Assembly (NCBI GenBank): GCA_900169235.1
Contig: FWCC01000302.1
Span: forward strand, 1 to 64,000
DNA length: 64,000 bases
Reading direction: 5' to 3'
From: Zarea fungicola
Lineage: Eukaryota; Ascomycota; Sordariomycetes; Hypocreales; Cordycipitaceae
Part shown: in pieces, positions 32,466 to 45,800 of the stretch
Layout: every line of letters begins with the position of its first letter
Numbering within the stretch: the first letter of the stretch is position 1
Position numbers and translations under genes: made by a program
The notes under the pieces: model-generated
What the model was told of the DNA's origin: nothing
Database searches by the model: none
Seen by the model: only the letters and a program-made list of their open reading frames with translations

Positions 32466-34196
32466 TCAGCCATATCGGACTTGCCCAGCCCCAGTCTTGA
32501 ACCAATCGTCCTGTGCAAGCGACTCTTCCGGGGATGCATAGTTGATAATCGTACTCTTGGCCATGGTATACGCGTTGTATGCCTCGACTCCATTCTCACT
32601 CCCCACACCACTTGAGGAGGACAACCCACCCCACGGGCTGCTCGGGTCGTTCCGGTGGTGCGTGTTGACCCAGACGATGCCGGCCTGTATCTGCTCCGAC
32701 ACACGAAACGCCTGACTGAGGTCCGTTGTCCACAGCGCGGCGCCGAGTCCGTACTCGGTGTCATTGGCCAGCTCAATAGCCTCCGCTTCAGTATCAAAGC
32801 CCGCAAGCACGATGACGGGGCCAAAGGCCTCTTCATGCCATAGACGTGTCGTGATGACGGGACCGGACGAAGTTTCCTTCCAGATGGGTGCCGTTGGACT
32901 CGTAGTAGACCCAAGGTCAAGGACCGTGGGCGGGTAGAAAAAGCCCTTTGAAAACTCTGTGCTGTCTAGCGATGATGTACCATGCATGCGCTTTCCGCCG
33001 TTGATGAGGCCGGCGCCGTCGGCCAACGCCGCATCGACCAGAATCTCGATGTTTGCGAGCTGCTTGGCAGAGATCACTGGCCCCATGGCCGACTCTGGGT
33101 TGAATGGCGAGCCCATGCGCTCCTCAATGGATTGCGCCTTCAGCCTAAGCTTCTCCCGCACCTCGTCGAGGATGCTGTTGTGGACCAAAATGCGCGTCGA
33201 AGCGACACACGTCTGTCCACTCGCAATAAACGAACCAAACGCGATGCCATTCACTGCTGCATCGACCGATGCCTTTTCAAACACAATCAGCGGTGCCTTG
33301 CCACCCAGCTCTGCCGTGTACCGGGCCAGGTTGCCGCCAACAATGGAGCCAATCGCCCGTCCCGCATTCGTGCCGCCCGTGATGTCAACCTTGCGCACCC
33401 GCCTGTGGCTGACGAGGGCTTTGCCCACCGTAGTGCCCAGCCCTGGCAACACAATGAAAACTCCCTCCGGGATGCCAGCCTTGGCGAGAATCGGACCAAG
33501 CAACAGGCTCGTCACCGGCGTCAGCTCGCTGGGCTTCAGGATGACTGAGTTTCCGGCTGCGAGCGCTGGCGCCAGCTTCTTGACTGCAATCAGCAGCGGG
33601 TGATTAAACGGCGTGATTTGCACCACGACACCCAGCGGGACGCGATCGACCCAATTGTGCAGCTTTCCCATGGTCGGCAGAACAGCACGTTCCTCGGTGC
33701 GTAGGAGAGCGGCGTAGTAGCGGAACCAGCGCACGAGTGAGGGGACCTGCGCCTTCATCTCCCGGATGGCGCGACCTGTTTGTCGGACCTCCAGGGCAAT
33801 CAAATCGTCAAGGCTGGCGGCAAGAAGCTCGGCGGCCTTGTCGAGGACATCGGCTCGATGCTGACGAGGGGCACGAGACCAGACACCCTTGCGAAACTGC
33901 TTGTCCGCTATTTCCACAGCTGTTACAACATCATCGTCTGAGGCGGTCTGTACTCTGTTTATTTTTCAGTTTCGTGATACATTTTTGGCAAATCTCGAAA
34001 AAATTCTACTCACTGTGCCATCTGCTCACCCGTTGCGGGGTCATGGACAGCAAGTCTTACAAGTTAGTATTTCTGCTCATCAGACCTGAAACCTGTTTTG
34101 GACTCACACTTCGCCGCGACCGGGTGCAAGTGCACCGCCCCATAGAGGATACGGCTTATTCGAATTGACAATATCATTGTAGTCGTATGAGGCCAT
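32466..34196 (-). CDS. Aldehyde dehydrogenase
   Basis: An NAD(P)-dependent aldehyde dehydrogenase of 539 aa. Exons are 34196-34108, 34055-34014 and 33954-32466, with introns of 52 and 59 bp. The 42-bp middle exon is short, but both joins restore frame and give a sensible N terminus (MASYDYNDIVNSNKPYPLWG). The substrate Asn lies in QITPFNHPL, the nucleotide site in TGGTNAGRAIG, the general-base Glu259 in ELGGKAP and the nucleophile Cys293 in SGQTCVAS. The closing EEAFGPVIVL...GLGAALWTTD is also typical. The pattern is nearest to salicylaldehyde/vanillin-type dehydrogenases, but substrate assignment from sequence is weak. It is divergent from the SDR at 35342, with 1.1 kb between starts. Confidence 0.92.
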
Positions 34197-35341
34197 TTTG
34201 AATATGCGATACAGAGCAGAGGTTTGATCTGCGGCCCGCGGGGGATGTAGTTTGCGGGGTACTAGTTATTGTGTGGGCTGCCGCGTCGCAGGGCAGATGT
34301 AAGGTAGTAGATACTCCGTAGAATGTATCAATACTGAATGAAAAACTCGATAAGTAACCATGACTTCTGGAGACACCTTACGGGGCATCTCCTCAGTTTT
34401 AGAAAAGAACGTATAAACTAACCCCATTTAGAGACATATTCGATGCAGTATAAATAGTAATCATGCTTCCTAAACGGGGGATTCTTGCTGTAGTTACTTG
34501 CTTGAGATAAGCCTCCCCTTCCTTAGCTCCATTTCGGCAAGCGGCGTCGGCGTTCCGAGCGATCAACACCATATTCCAGCGCAACCAAATTAACAGACAA
34601 GTCGGGAGTTTCCTCAAGTGCATACACGCATGTGAGGATTAAACTACTGTCAATAACGTCATAATTTCCAACGATTTGCGGCGGCAGACACGCGGTGAAG
34701 CCCGAGGGTCTCGACGTGTTGGCCAGGGTGGACTTGCGCTGGTGGAGTGTCTAGGCTTTGAAGAGAGTAAGCATAACTAAATCCGAGCTTTTCCTCATTC
34801 CGGAACGCGAGCCTCTTCATTGGATGTTGATGGTGGGGTTGCAACGGCTTACAGGACCTGAGATGATCGAAGAACACACATTTCTACGCCAGTTTCTGTT
34901 TCCATTTCTCAAGAATTAATTAAAAAGAAAATTCGGGATCAATATTGCATGGAGTTATCACTCTTTAACGCCGGCCTCCTCCGACCACTTACAGTGATTA
35001 GTATGGCAAATGTATTGTAGCCATCCATGGTTCACTCACCTGGTGCCTGTGGACGGGTTCGGAGATAGTCCCTGAATTCAGCCACCCTGGGTATCCATGC
35101 ATACATACACCTTTACAACATTGTATAGGTCGGCCAAAGATTTTTTGCAGCCCTATGCACGTATGATGTAGACCAAGATCCTAACCGCACTTGTGCACTT
35201 CTTGTACGCGGAGAGATTATTAAACACGGATTATACATAATATATAAAGTATGAGAAGCACCCGTGTTGAACTCGACTACCTCTGCCTCTTTCTGTATCA
35301 AAGCCCGTCTTACCTCTCTTACTATACGTATTTCTCAGAAG
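34197..35341. other. Divergent promoter region, ALDH/SDR
   Basis: A 1.1-kb shared upstream region. No gene supported, and no strong palindromic operator was noticed. Confidence 0.5.
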
Positions 35342-36495
35342 ATGCCTTCCCAACAGCAAATCCTCTCTTGTGAGGTTATACTGGAAAAATATGGGAGCTC
35401 CTTGGCTGGTAAAACAATTCTTGTTACTGGTGTGGCTGCCGACTCTATCGCTGGTGAACTTGCCGTGCAATTAAGCAGGGCAAACCCTGCATTGCTGATC
35501 CTCACGGCACGATCCCAAGATCGCGTCGAGCCAATTGTCACGAGAATCAAGGCCACTGGTCTTGATGTTGCTACCAGGTTTTTGAAAATGGACCTTGGAA
35601 TTTTGAGCAGCATCCGCGAAGCTGTTTCCAGCCTGAAGGATATCCCGACAATTGATCATGTCATAGCTGCAGCCGGCGTCATGTTGTCGCCATACGCCAA
35701 AACAATTGATGGAATTGAGACACATTTCGCAGTCAACTATGTTGCCAACTTCCTCTTGGTCAAGCTTTTGCTGCCTCAGGTGGAGGCTGCTGGCGCGGCA
35801 TCTTCGATTATTGTCGTTGCCAGCTCAGAGGTTCGTGCAGGCAAGGTCAACTTCGACGATGTCAACTTTAATGTAAGAATTTATCGCTTCACAAATATGC
35901 GCTTGCTGACGAGGTATCGCAGGATGGCAATTCGTACAGTCCCCAAGATGGTTACCGCCAGTCCAATGCCGCTCGGGTCATGTTCACAAAGAGGCTCGCT
36001 GCTAGGCTTGGTCCGAGGAAGATTCGCGTGCACAGTATGGACCCGGGAGGTGAGTTCTACTTTGACCACACATTCCACACATGCTACACAGGCTAAAATC
36101 TATACTCATTGAATCAGCGGTCCGAACGGGTTTACAGCGCCATGTTCCACCAGAGGCCTTTACCGCCTTTGACAACATGCGTGAAGCCGGGCAAGGTAAG
36201 CTTTCCAATTCTCTCCCGAGTATCTGAGCGACCAACTGACCCGCCGTTCCTAGCTTGGAGTGATTCAGATGGAAAAGAATGGAAACTCCCGGACTGGACT
36301 ACCGTTTCCGAGGGTGCTGCAACTATCATCACCGGGATGATTGACCCAACCATTGAGAATTCCAACGGTTCATTCTTGCACAACAATGCCGTTGCTGATG
36401 AGGAGCTCACCACATATATTGACAATGTGGAGAATTGGGATAAGCTCTGGGAATTGAGTGAGAAGCTCATTGGAGAATCATTTCTCTCTGAATAG
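35342..36495 (+). CDS. Short-chain dehydrogenase-like protein with altered YxxxK
   Basis: A four-exon gene, 35342-35872, 35923-36049, 36118-36195 and 36254-36495, giving 325 aa; introns of 50, 68 and 58 bp all keep frame. The fold is SDR: TGVAADSIAGELA is the cofactor motif of a fungal subgroup, followed by LTARSQDRVEPI, AAAGVM (in place of NNAG) and SSEVRAG for the catalytic Ser. The catalytic segment reads Y188-R-Q-S-N192 where the usual is YxxxK, so the active-site lysine is replaced by asparagine. PGAVRTG after the active site is normal. Together this suggests a protein with changed or lost oxidoreductase activity, or one read across a natural polymorphism. The start was chosen at the first ATG in good context (AAGATGCC). 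Confidence 0.82.
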
Positions 36496-36804
36496 GCAGT
36501 TTCTCGGTAGCGTTGCCTCGTGGATGCTTTGAGGGTTGTGCGTGCCGTTGTACGCCGACGCGGCTGTCAACAATCTCGAATCTGCCTACACGCAATAAAA
36601 AAAATATTTCGCAAGTTTCAGCATCCGCAAGTTTCACACACCGCTATTGTATTTTCAGAAACAAAACAAAACTCATATCTACATACGTTATCCAACAGCT
36701 ACATGTAGCTAAAATCCAAACAATCGACACCACAGCGGACCTTCCATGAGTCGATTTATGCTCTGTTCAACATTTCCAGAAATTCCCGAAAGGAAATTTC
36801 CAGT
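36496..36804. other. Convergent 3' spacer
   Basis: Between the SDR-like gene and the giant gene. Nothing recognised. Confidence 0.6.
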
Positions 36805-39800
36805 TTACAAATCCGCTCCCCCATCATCTGGTAATTCCTGCACCTCGTCCTCATCGGTCGCGTCAGTCTGCGCAACCCCAAGACCCGCGTGAGCGGCACT
36901 GCCAAAGTTCGCCTCTGGGGACGAAAAGAAAAAGTGACCATCATGCAATTGCTGACGCTGGCATACAAATCCCACTGGCGTATGCTGAATGTCGTCAGTC
37001 TGGCGCCGAAATGCAACCCACTCCTGCAGGAACTGCAGTGGCTCTGCAATTTGAAGACCAGAGGGATATCCCGGCCGCTGCTCTCCGTCCGGGAGAATGC
37101 CCAGCCAGCTCAGAAGAGGCTTGTACTCCTCGGCCCTGAAATACAATCGGCCGCTCAGAATGCCGACTTCAATGCCCAGCCAAGTAGGCAGCTTGCAGTT
37201 CCCTGGCCACGCAGGAACCGTCAAGTAGGCCAAGTCGTTGAAGATTTGCATCGACTTGGTCACTGGCGTCGAGTACCCAAGAAGCCAAACCAGAGGACTC
37301 TTGATTTTGCGAAGCAACGGTATCACAGCCTCGGCTTCTTCCGGGATGATGACCAGGGCGGTTTCTGTCGACGGACTCCATAGAATCCAATTTACCGGTC
37401 GCTTATTAAAATTTAGAAAATGTATCAAACGACAAAGTAGAAGGGATATTGGGGTTACAACTCACCAGAATGTTGACTCTCACCATCAATTTCTTAGAAG
37501 CGATGGTGCGAGAGAACTCACCAGAGACAAAAAGTCGTGAGGTCGTCGACTTGACACCAAAATCAGTTCCAATCTTTGTCCGGCCCACAAAGTCGAAAGC
37601 CTGTCGAAAAGGCTCTTCGGTTCTCTTCACTTCCGCATCCAATACTCCAGTTTCTACAAAGGCTTTTATAGCAGAATGCAGTCCTGGAAATGAAAGAGCG
37701 GTGAAAGAGCTGCTTGTCTGCTTGTCTCTTATTTGCTCGACCTCAAATTCAACTTCTCGCTCCTGTTCAACTTCCATTAGTGCTGAAGCGGTATTAGAGG
37801 TTCGCCCATGAAGAGTCATTTTTGCCACGTTTTTAGCAAATGCTCGAAGCTGTGGCGAGACAAAGCCAAGATGGCCGGTTGCCCTCGCTTGAAGCTCTGG
37901 CCCGTACATGAGCTCCAAGGTTTGCTGCTCCTTTTGCCGTACAACGTCAAGGACTGTGCTTAAACTCTTTTGGTTTGTGGCGAAGTCTGGGTGCTTCCAC
38001 AAGGCATCAGTGCGGCGACAAAAGTCCTGACACTGTGAAAAATGGAGACCCATCATCTGTTCGTTGGCGTTGCAACTCTGCTCTAGCAGCCATCGCACGA
38101 CATCAGCCGAAGTAAGCATCACAGGCTGCATCGGTTCTTTAGTGTAAGCTCTGCGCACATCAAGTATGCTGCGATAAACTTCCGGCGGGGCCAAGAATGC
38201 GACCGACTGCGTTGTCCCGAGCTGCCGGAGTCTCATGGCGGCTATCATATTGTTAGAATGATCACATCATGACGAAAGAGCTTGCGAGCCATTCATTATT
38301 TTCCATGCTTAAAGAAACTTACCTTGAACTGTTTGATCTTTTGTTTGTCCCAATCCTAATGTGACTGCACCCTTGGCGTTGACGGGAAGCTTCAGGTCAG
38401 TCCCGCGGGTGTGGCCCTCATCGATGTACACAACGCAGTGGCTCAAGTCATTAGCAAAAGGACTTGCCAATAGGGGCATGGGTGCCGCTTTGAACCGTGA
38501 ACAAACCATAATGTGACCATTCGCCGCAAAAAAGACCGCGCCTTGTGCCCTATAGTCGATAGCCAGCCATGCTTTGGCGACCTCCTCGTTTTCCATTTCC
38601 AGTATGTGCGCACCCGAGTCAATCAATACTCTAATTCCCTTTTCAAAGAGAAACTTTAAAGTTTCTTTCTCACCGAACCGTACCCCAGCCGTTGAAGCAA
38701 GGTAGCAGTCTCGGTTTCTGCTCTCCAGCAAGTGACATAAGACTTCCGCGTTTGTCAAAAGTAATTTTGGTAGGTCATGTTGCTGGATAGTCCGCGGCAA
38801 GATCCTCTTATTGTCGTTGGTGCCACTGAAGCCCGTTGTCAAGCTGCCGTGCTGCCCTTTTCCATTGGGCCGTAGCAGCGGAATGTCCCAACCTGATGCT
38901 TGCAGTTTCACTGAAAACTGCTTTGCATAACGTGGAAAAACATACTTGTTCATGTGGTAGTTTATCACTGTGCGATCAAATCTCAGATATTTCCAAAGTA
39001 GTTCCACCTGTGAATCGTTTTCGGGGTCGATCGAGTTCCAGTACCGAAGAGTTGAGGGGAGTGCAGTGCAGGAAGAGATCCATCGATCGTAATGGACAGC
39101 GGCGTCATCTGATTGTATAACACCCTGCAAACCCTGCTTTATTTGCTCCCTCGACAGTCCTTGCTGATAGAAGGCCAGGCAGGTTAACAGAAGTGCGGTA
39201 TCTGGATGTCCATACTCGGCTGCCTGCGACGGGACTCCTTTGGCTTCGAATGGAACCGCGATAGGCTGTCTTTCAGGATGCAGTCCATACTGAATGTTCC
39301 ACTTCTTTTTCAAACAAAGTAGAAGGATGCTTTCTGCTATGAGACCACGCAGAAGGTAGAGAACTTTTGATCCAAAGACCTCATCTTCGAGGGTGTTGAT
39401 TGCGCTTTGCCAGACTGATTGGGAGACATTGCCACCGCTCAATATCTCCTTGACAAATTTTTTGCCGCTAAGTGAGCTTGAATCTTGTATCTGAAGATAC
39501 GAGAATCTGCCGGCCAAAATATCCTCCACAAGTAGCTCATTCAGTGCGTCTTCAGGCTCCTTACTCAAAAAGTGAATGATAGGATATCCTTGATGTCGCT
39601 GGACAACAACGACCTTTCCTTCAAACGTCTTTTGAAGATTTAAAGCATGGCATTCGACCAAGCTCAGAAGCTCTTCAACCACAAGCCATCGGTAGGGATG
39701 GCCGTCGAGGACCGTCAAATCTCCGCTGGGATAGATCAACTGCGTATAGACGGACAATGTCAAATCAGACTCGTCAATTATATCACGGCTGTTGTCGGAT

Positions 39801-42800
39801 AGCCAGTTTTGAATCTGCAGCATCCGCCTTCCCTGCGGCTTCTGGCCATCTGCAAGACGCTGGAGCCCGCTCAGCTTGAATGAGAGGATATGTGCTGGAA
39901 GACAAACCATGACTCCACCACTCTCTCGCATCTCTTTGTGGATGGTCCAATACCTGGATAATGTGGCTTCATCCGAAGGAGATCGCCTTGTAAATGGAAC
40001 ATAACGAACCCGGCGCCCAATCAGGCCGCCAATGCGACTCTGGATGACTTGGGCCGTTTGTAGTAGCAGCGCTTTGGGAACGATAACTCTACAAAGCTTG
40101 GTCTTGTTGGCCAAGACTAATGCAGCCATTGGTAATACGACGGACGTTTTACCTGAAAGATGAGTTAATAATAGTTCAAAGAATGCTGAATAGGTCAAGT
40201 TATTACTTACCAGTTCCCATATTCATCTGCAAGACGGAATTCTGATTGGATTTTGGAGATATAATGGCCATGGCCACTTCTACCTGTACCGGTCTTATCA
40301 GAATATTGTTGTCGATCTCAAGAAGCAACCATTCTGGGTAGTCACTTGGGTTCCAATTGGAGTGGCCTGTGCCCTTTCGCTCTGCCAGGAGTTTCTTGTC
40401 ATCGTGGCTCGATTTTGCGTCGTGGATTCTCTCGAGATGCTGCAGCTTGGTGACTAGAATTCCGAACTCGGCAATTGAGGATTTCAATTGCGGCTTCAAG
40501 TGCTTGTAGTTCTCAACACGGAGCTGCTCCAGCACAGCTGCAAGCGAGTCGCACGGCCACAAATGGCCAGCCGCAAGCCAAGAGTAGCACGGGTAGAGGT
40601 CGCATAGTGACTTTTGAATGAAACGTAGCTTTTCATCAAATTCTTTTCTGTCTCCTGTTGGATTCGGAAAAAAGTCAGCAGCTTGTGGCTCGACATGTTC
40701 TGCCATTGCGAGAATGGAATCTTCAAGGTCTTGGCCGTACTGCCGGTGGATCGCATTGTGGGAGCTTTTGAAAGGTTGAACTATCTCAATCAATGTGGAC
40801 AACTCTTTTGAAATGGCGCGGTGTCTTTTACGAGACTTGCTACCTTCAATATTGGTGCAAGTCTTCGCCATGGCGGCTTCTTGTAGCTGCCGACTGCCGA
40901 ATTGCACGGCCGCAGAGCTCTCAATACTCCGAAAAATAGCTGCAAGACTTGGGACTTGGTACAGAGGGCTTGCAACTTGTGCCATTATCCGAACCGTGGA
41001 CTCTGTGGGTTGTGCAGCATAAGAATCCACACTTAGAGCCGTTCCGTGCTTGCGAAGTCTTTCAGCCGCACCTTGCAGCTGTGCAACATAGTTTACCAGA
41101 CGACGATTATTCAATCGCTTCTTCAATTCTGGTTCCACTCCGTGCCATGTCTTCTTCGAGTCGACATATACAAGTTTCAGCTTTTCGCACTCTTCGGTAA
41201 AGTCGCCATATGTCTGTGGGACATCGGGCCACTTTCCCTTTAGCCAAGACGCAACAATCTCGGCTTCTTGTTCAAGGGAAAAAGCGTAAAGCTCTGCGCT
41301 CGGTCTATTGGCATTGCTCCGTTTGTATCGTTTGCCTTGTTTGGATAAATGAATCGCATAACTATCCTGAGCAGAAACAATCGCTTTCTTGATATTCGAC
41401 GGGTCAAACGTCTGACTGGCGTGGAAGTCTGTGAATGTCCGTGCATCGGGTGGAACAATCTCTCGCAGTTCAGTGTTTTTCGCAATAGCCGCCAACCATG
41501 CGATGACGGCTGGTTTAGCGTTATCACGAAAAGCGAAAGCTGCAAGACTTAGATGGGCCATGTAGTCTGACGCAGTATCCGAGGACCTCAGCCTTGCAAC
41601 GAGAGGGCTAAACAATTCGGACACTTCCTCGTGCAAAGTTTGTCGAATGTCCAAAGAAGTCGAAAAGTTGGTGAAGCCGGCAATGTTTTGCCATTTTTGC
41701 AGCAGGGGAAGCAGAACTTGGGGCGGGGGGATAATCTTGGCCGTTTCTCGTATTATTTTAATGACACGATATGCTCGCGTGCTGCCTTTAGACCGCGAAT
41801 TAGACCCACGTGGATTATACACCATGTCATCTCTGCTCTGAACAAGTATCCTGCTGTCGGAAGAGTGTCGTACACGCTCGTAAACTTGGCGACGCAGAAT
41901 TCCTCGAAGAGAGAGATGATCCAAGTCGGGGTAATCCACTTCATCCACAACATGGTCTTCTGCATCTTTTTCCGGTATATTGAGTAACCGAGACTGTCGA
42001 AGAATATCTCCTGCATGGATAGCCAGCTGCTCATGCTGGATGGTCTCCGTCAATCCGTTGTCCCAAAATACTTTTTGGTACAGTCGAGCGCCCGGAGGAT
42101 AAAATTTACGTTTCGGACTGAGGTCGGTAATGCAAGATAGAATTCTCTGCGGGAGAGGGTTGAGGGGCTTCCATGGTTGGCTTTGGCCTGCAGTTAAGCA
42201 GAGGCAGGCTTCTTCAGTCCCCGTCCTTCCAGTCAGCTCGTCTGGTAAAGGAAAGGAGGTCAACGCATGCAACAAGGCCTTCAGGTAAAATAAAGCAGGC
42301 TCGGGTGCACATGTGAGTCTCCCTAGAAGCGAGTCAACGTTAAAGCGCGCATAGTTACCCTCGTTTAGTATTCTGACCGAAACATGTGGTCCTTGTCTTT
42401 CCCATGAAAAGGCTCCTATTGGGACTATGACGCTTCTGCGCGAATAATTTTTAGGATTTCGCAAAATGAGCATGCTTTGAAGACCATGAAATGTGCCGAT
42501 TTGCTGCGTTGGATCGATTTCAGATTGCAGCTGTTTGGATTGTAAAAGCCCCTTATTGTTCACTTCGAATTGCATTTCGAGGCGCTTTATCTCGACAGAA
42601 AGATGACCATCGTTGTGCAGGGGTTGGAAGATAGTCAGGTTTCCTGGACTTTCGAAGTCTCGAAAAATATTCGTAATGTTTCTCCCTAAATTGGACTGTG
42701 GCTCTACCAAATATGACCCTTCTCTACCCTTATTTCGTCCACGTATAGCAGTACGTGACCGAACATTCAATACCCAGTTGGACGGTTTGGATATCCATGC

Positions 42801-45800
42801 ATTGGGGTTTCGGCGAATTTCCAGTTCGCCCGTGTCCAGATTCAGCCAGTGCACACAGCCATCGACGAGGCCAGACGGAAGGTCTGTATTTGCGTTGCTG
42901 TTGAAGATCTCACGGGAAATATGCTCTAGAAGAAAACCTTTGAATATGGCACGGACGATAACTTTCCCGTGCCGAAGTCCAACATGAACTTCATGCATCT
43001 GGATGCTGTTGACGACTTGGTACTGCATTCCCATAGCACCGGATGGCCTTGTAAGCAGATGCTGCCCTTGGAACAGCTCCTTCACGCCTTTGTCCTCTCT
43101 GATTTCAAGTGGCAGCTTCCCGAGCGCCTGACCGTCAACCAATAAGTGTCCTTGCAGAAGGTGATAGTGAACAGTTTGAGGGCGAAGGACGGCTGTTGCC
43201 GCAGTCGTGGACGTAATCCAATGCCCGTCCTTGCATAGTTGCCAATGTTTGAACAGACGGGAGTCAGCACATGTCCATGTCTCATTAATCGCTGATTCCA
43301 AGGCGGCTGGATACGCAAAAGTCCATCTTTTGATCTGATCGCCTGCCGTATAGGCCCAGTTCATGTCTTGCGCGAGCAGTTGCGTGAGATGTGATGGTAG
43401 TTCGTCCAGGCTCACAATAAGACTCTCAGGAAGTGCCACAGAGGCTCGGAAAAAATGGGAAGCTTCACAATGGCCAAAATCCGGACCATTTTCACCGATC
43501 TGGAAGACTTGAAAGGTTTGTCGGCAAAGCATCGCAGCCCAAACCGTATTGGAGGCTGCCTTGCATGCAGCTTCTCCAGTATTCGCAGATCTTAGTTCTT
43601 CACGGAGCTTTGTAATCCATAGCGACATTAGCTCGCGAATCGTAGAGAGAAGCCTGCCTGCCTTGTGCCTAAAGCTGCTGGGGCATAAGTGGTGCAATCT
43701 CAGGGAAAGAGCTATGACAGTGCTCATATATTCCAAGTCAGTTCGATTGACATCGAGGGAGTTGAGGCGCAGACGAATTTGGTTCTCTAGTCTCTCACAA
43801 AATTCGACGTCATGAAAAATGGAATGGACTTTGCCCAAAACATCCGACTCAGAATTCAAATTGGCCGGCCCGGACTGTACCACCAGACGGGTAAATAGCT
43901 GGCGAGTGAGATTGCTGCTTGGATTCAGATTGGATGACCCGAGCTCCAATAGCATTATAGCCCATCGTCTGTATGAACCAGAGATAGCAGCCTGGTATGC
44001 TGTGAACTCGTGACAGGACATGTTTGGCGGGCATTTATCCTGGCTAGCGGCGATCTTATAGGAACTCGGGTGCTCTGACTTATCCATGTAGAGCGAAGCT
44101 TCAGAGAATGGGTCTGAAACACCATTTGGCAGCCAAGAGCCTAGTAGGTGATGATACCAAGGCAGATCTTGACACTCGTTCGCCCATACACCGTGTACTT
44201 TGTCATAATACGTAAAAGTCGGCCCAAAGGGAAGTAACACCTCGCCCTTAGACTTGGGTAGCTTTAGCTTTCGGAAATGAGTTTGCTGAAAAGACTTTTT
44301 GCTTGAGGCTAAAGTCAGTGAGCTGACCGCATTTGCGCGTTGAAATTTTCGGAGGGGTTCAAAGTCTGCAAAAACAATGACTGCATCTTTTTTCGCGTCC
44401 ATTTTCGTTCCCAGCATCTTCAGTCTCCATGTCGCATCTCGATAAGCAGCAAGGAACCTAGGAAGGTTAAGTTCAAGCAAGACGGCAGCTCTGTGGAGTT
44501 CGTTTGTGGGTAGAAATGCTTCGTGGATGTTGATCCTGAGTTTCTTCCGACAGCGCCGTTTCCAGCACCTGTCGCAGCCTTTTACATTTTTGCTGCCGTC
44601 TTCATTTCGAGTGCAGCGACATATACCCTGCTCTATCTCGGTCGAGAGCTTCTCGTACTGTGCCATCAATCGATTGAGCTCTATTTCAGTCCAGTGCTCG
44701 GACTTTGCACACGCGGCTTCAATCTGCGTACGAAGTAAGAGCAGTTCAGACCTGCTATGGTCCTCTCTCTCATATGAAGCTGGAAAAGAGTCATGATGAT
44801 GCGGATCACTGAAAATGGTCTTTTTGGATTTAGCAGCGCGCGAGATGCGGCTTCCTAAATACATTTGTACTTTGCGGACTCGCTCCGTATCATGTTGCGA
44901 CATGAAGCAAAGCATATCCAGTGCTTCGGGTACAAAAGAAGGATGGTATCCTAGTAATAAAGGACACAATTTTGTTGCCAAAAGATCCATGGCAACCCAG
45001 AGCTCGAAAACTTTTAACAAATACTGACTCATCAGTAGGGCGTCGTCCACGTACGTTGTCCCTACAGCAGTCATGTATTTCACCATGGCCTCAGCAATTG
45101 CGATGCATTGGCCTTCAGTATTGAATTTTGCTGCTGATATTGTCGAATCTGCCATTTTGGCGCATAGCAAGATTTTCTCGTACCGGGTTGCGAATTGGTT
45201 GACTTGCTTCATCGTTCCATCGCCGTACGAAGGTGGACCTGTGCGATCATGTCGCTCGATGGCAGCATTAGGCATATCCAAAAGACCTCGAAGCTTCCCG
45301 CCACTGTTGTATAAGTGTAACACCAAGTCATTCTGTTCGGCACGAGGCGGAAGAATGGGCACTGATCGAGTCACGTTTCTCTTGTACGTCTCCCACTGAG
45401 CGGACAATGACTGCTTGGTTTGTCTCAGCGTTGACTCGAAAAATGGTTTCATTTGCAGAAGGAGATTTTGATAGAGCTCTCTATGAGCAACCGGTGCCTC
45501 CGACACCTCAGTCTGCAACTTGGCCAGCCGACGGCACAGTTTAGCCTGCAGCTGGAAAGTCTTTTCGGGGTGGATATGAGTGTGGCAGTCAGACAGAACA
45601 TGCGCAAGGACTACGCACATCATGGCTTTAAAATAAAGGCGACTCGGTTTGGGGTCGTTGCCGCAAGCATTTAGCATGATGCGCTGGACAAACACTCGCA
45701 TTGCCAGCCAGAAGGGGGAGCGCCGCCAAGGCGCTTCTGGGCTGCCCAGCACGACGTCGTCTCGGACCCGTTTGTGGACAGCGTAAACAGGGGCCGCTCT

